Positions 12,913 through 13,208 of a stretch of DNA of 13,208 bases are shown here, one piece after another (position 1 is the first letter of the stretch; each line of letters starts with the position of its first letter). A program made the translations under genes and the position numbers. The stretch spans positions 1 to 13,208 of the forward strand of contig CAIUZU010000288.1 of assembly GCA_903903705.1 (NCBI GenBank). Reading direction: 5' to 3'. This DNA is from an uncultured Helicobacteraceae bacterium. Lineage in GTDB: Bacteria; Campylobacterota; Campylobacteria; Campylobacterales; Sulfurimonadaceae. Below the pieces are notes generated by a model. That model was not told the DNA's origin and ran no database searches. It worked only from the letters and a program-made list of their open reading frames with translations.

Positions 12913-13208
12913 ATGGGATTTAGAATTAATACAAATATTGCTGCTATGAGTTCTCATGCGAGTGCGTTAACAAATAACAGAAACTTAGATAATTCTCTAA
13001 GCAAACTCTCTTCAGGTCTTAGAATCAACAAAGCTGCAGATGATGCTTCAGGTCTTGCGATTGCAAATGCGCTTCGTGCTCAAGCTTCTTCTCTTGGTCA
13101 AGCTGTCAGCAACGGTAACGATGCTATCGGTCTTATTCAAACTGCTGATGGTGCTCTAAACGAGTACTCAAATATTCTTGATACTATCAAAACTAAAGCT
13201 GTTCAAGC
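12913..13208 (+). CDS. flagellin, N-terminal part, cut by the window end
   Basis: The first 98 codons of a flagellin are present: [30 protein letters not shown] (about 31-51) and the coiled D0/D1 helices ending [18 protein letters not shown]. Flagellin is exported by the flagellar type III apparatus and forms the filament. Residues 90-98 (DTIKTKAVQ) replace the QRVRELAVQ segment that TLR5 recognises in Salmonella flagellin, as is typical of epsilonproteobacterial flagellins. The gene follows a sigma-28 promoter and an AAGGA ribosome binding site, and is divergent from topA. The rest lies outside the window, so completeness and the flaA/flaB identity cannot be judged. There are no frameshifts in the visible part. 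Confidence 0.96.
   Translation, partial: MGFRINTNIAAMSSHASALTNNRNLDNSLSKLSSGLRINKAADDASGLAIANALRAQASSLGQAVSNGNDAIGLIQTADGALNEYSNILDTIKTKAVQ

Overview
The window is AT-rich bacterial DNA that most likely comes from a flagellated member of the Campylobacterota, with Sulfurimonas or a close relative the best guess. Three things point there: a thioredoxin-reductase-like flavoprotein that I recognise as the Helicobacter/Campylobacter FqrB type, a short BioB of about 280 residues of epsilonproteobacterial type, and a flagellin whose TLR5-contact segment is altered as in that group. The genus is inferred, not proven.

Left part (1-3574). A beta-carbonic anhydrase gene and a small antitoxin-like gene overlap on the + strand and end near a hairpin at 968-995. 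Facing them on the - strand is a compact three-gene type II restriction-modification locus, in transcription order: a small HTH protein, a C5-cytosine methyltransferase, and a probable restriction endonuclease. Its promoter appears to start transcription at the ATG of the HTH gene (leaderless) and carries two identical 10-bp repeats exactly 20 bp apart, as expected for autoregulation.

Middle part (3575-7086). A small SAM-dependent methyltransferase gene and asnB (glutamine-hydrolysing asparagine synthetase) overlap by one base on the - strand. Divergent from them is fqrB on the + strand, with overlapping promoters in 5971-6097.

Right part (7087-12693). Six closely packed - strand genes probably form one operon, in transcription order: topA, a YfcE/MJ0936-type phosphodiesterase, bioB, a CPA2-type cation/proton antiporter, an exported protein of unknown function, and an exported thioredoxin-like protein. 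Gaps are 6-8 bp or the genes overlap. BioB has Ile where the third cysteine ligand of the sulfur-donating iron-sulfur cluster is expected.

Right end (12694-13208). Divergent from topA is the 5' part of a flagellin gene, with a near-consensus sigma-28 promoter and a leader that contains a hairpin with an AAGGAA hexaloop, the form of a CsrA-binding site, ahead of a GGA-containing Shine-Dalgarno sequence. No tRNA, rRNA, CRISPR array or insertion sequence was seen. The most novel candidates are the restriction-modification control region with its unassigned endonuclease, the altered BioB, the flagellin leader, and a possible short antisense RNA over the 3' end of asnB.
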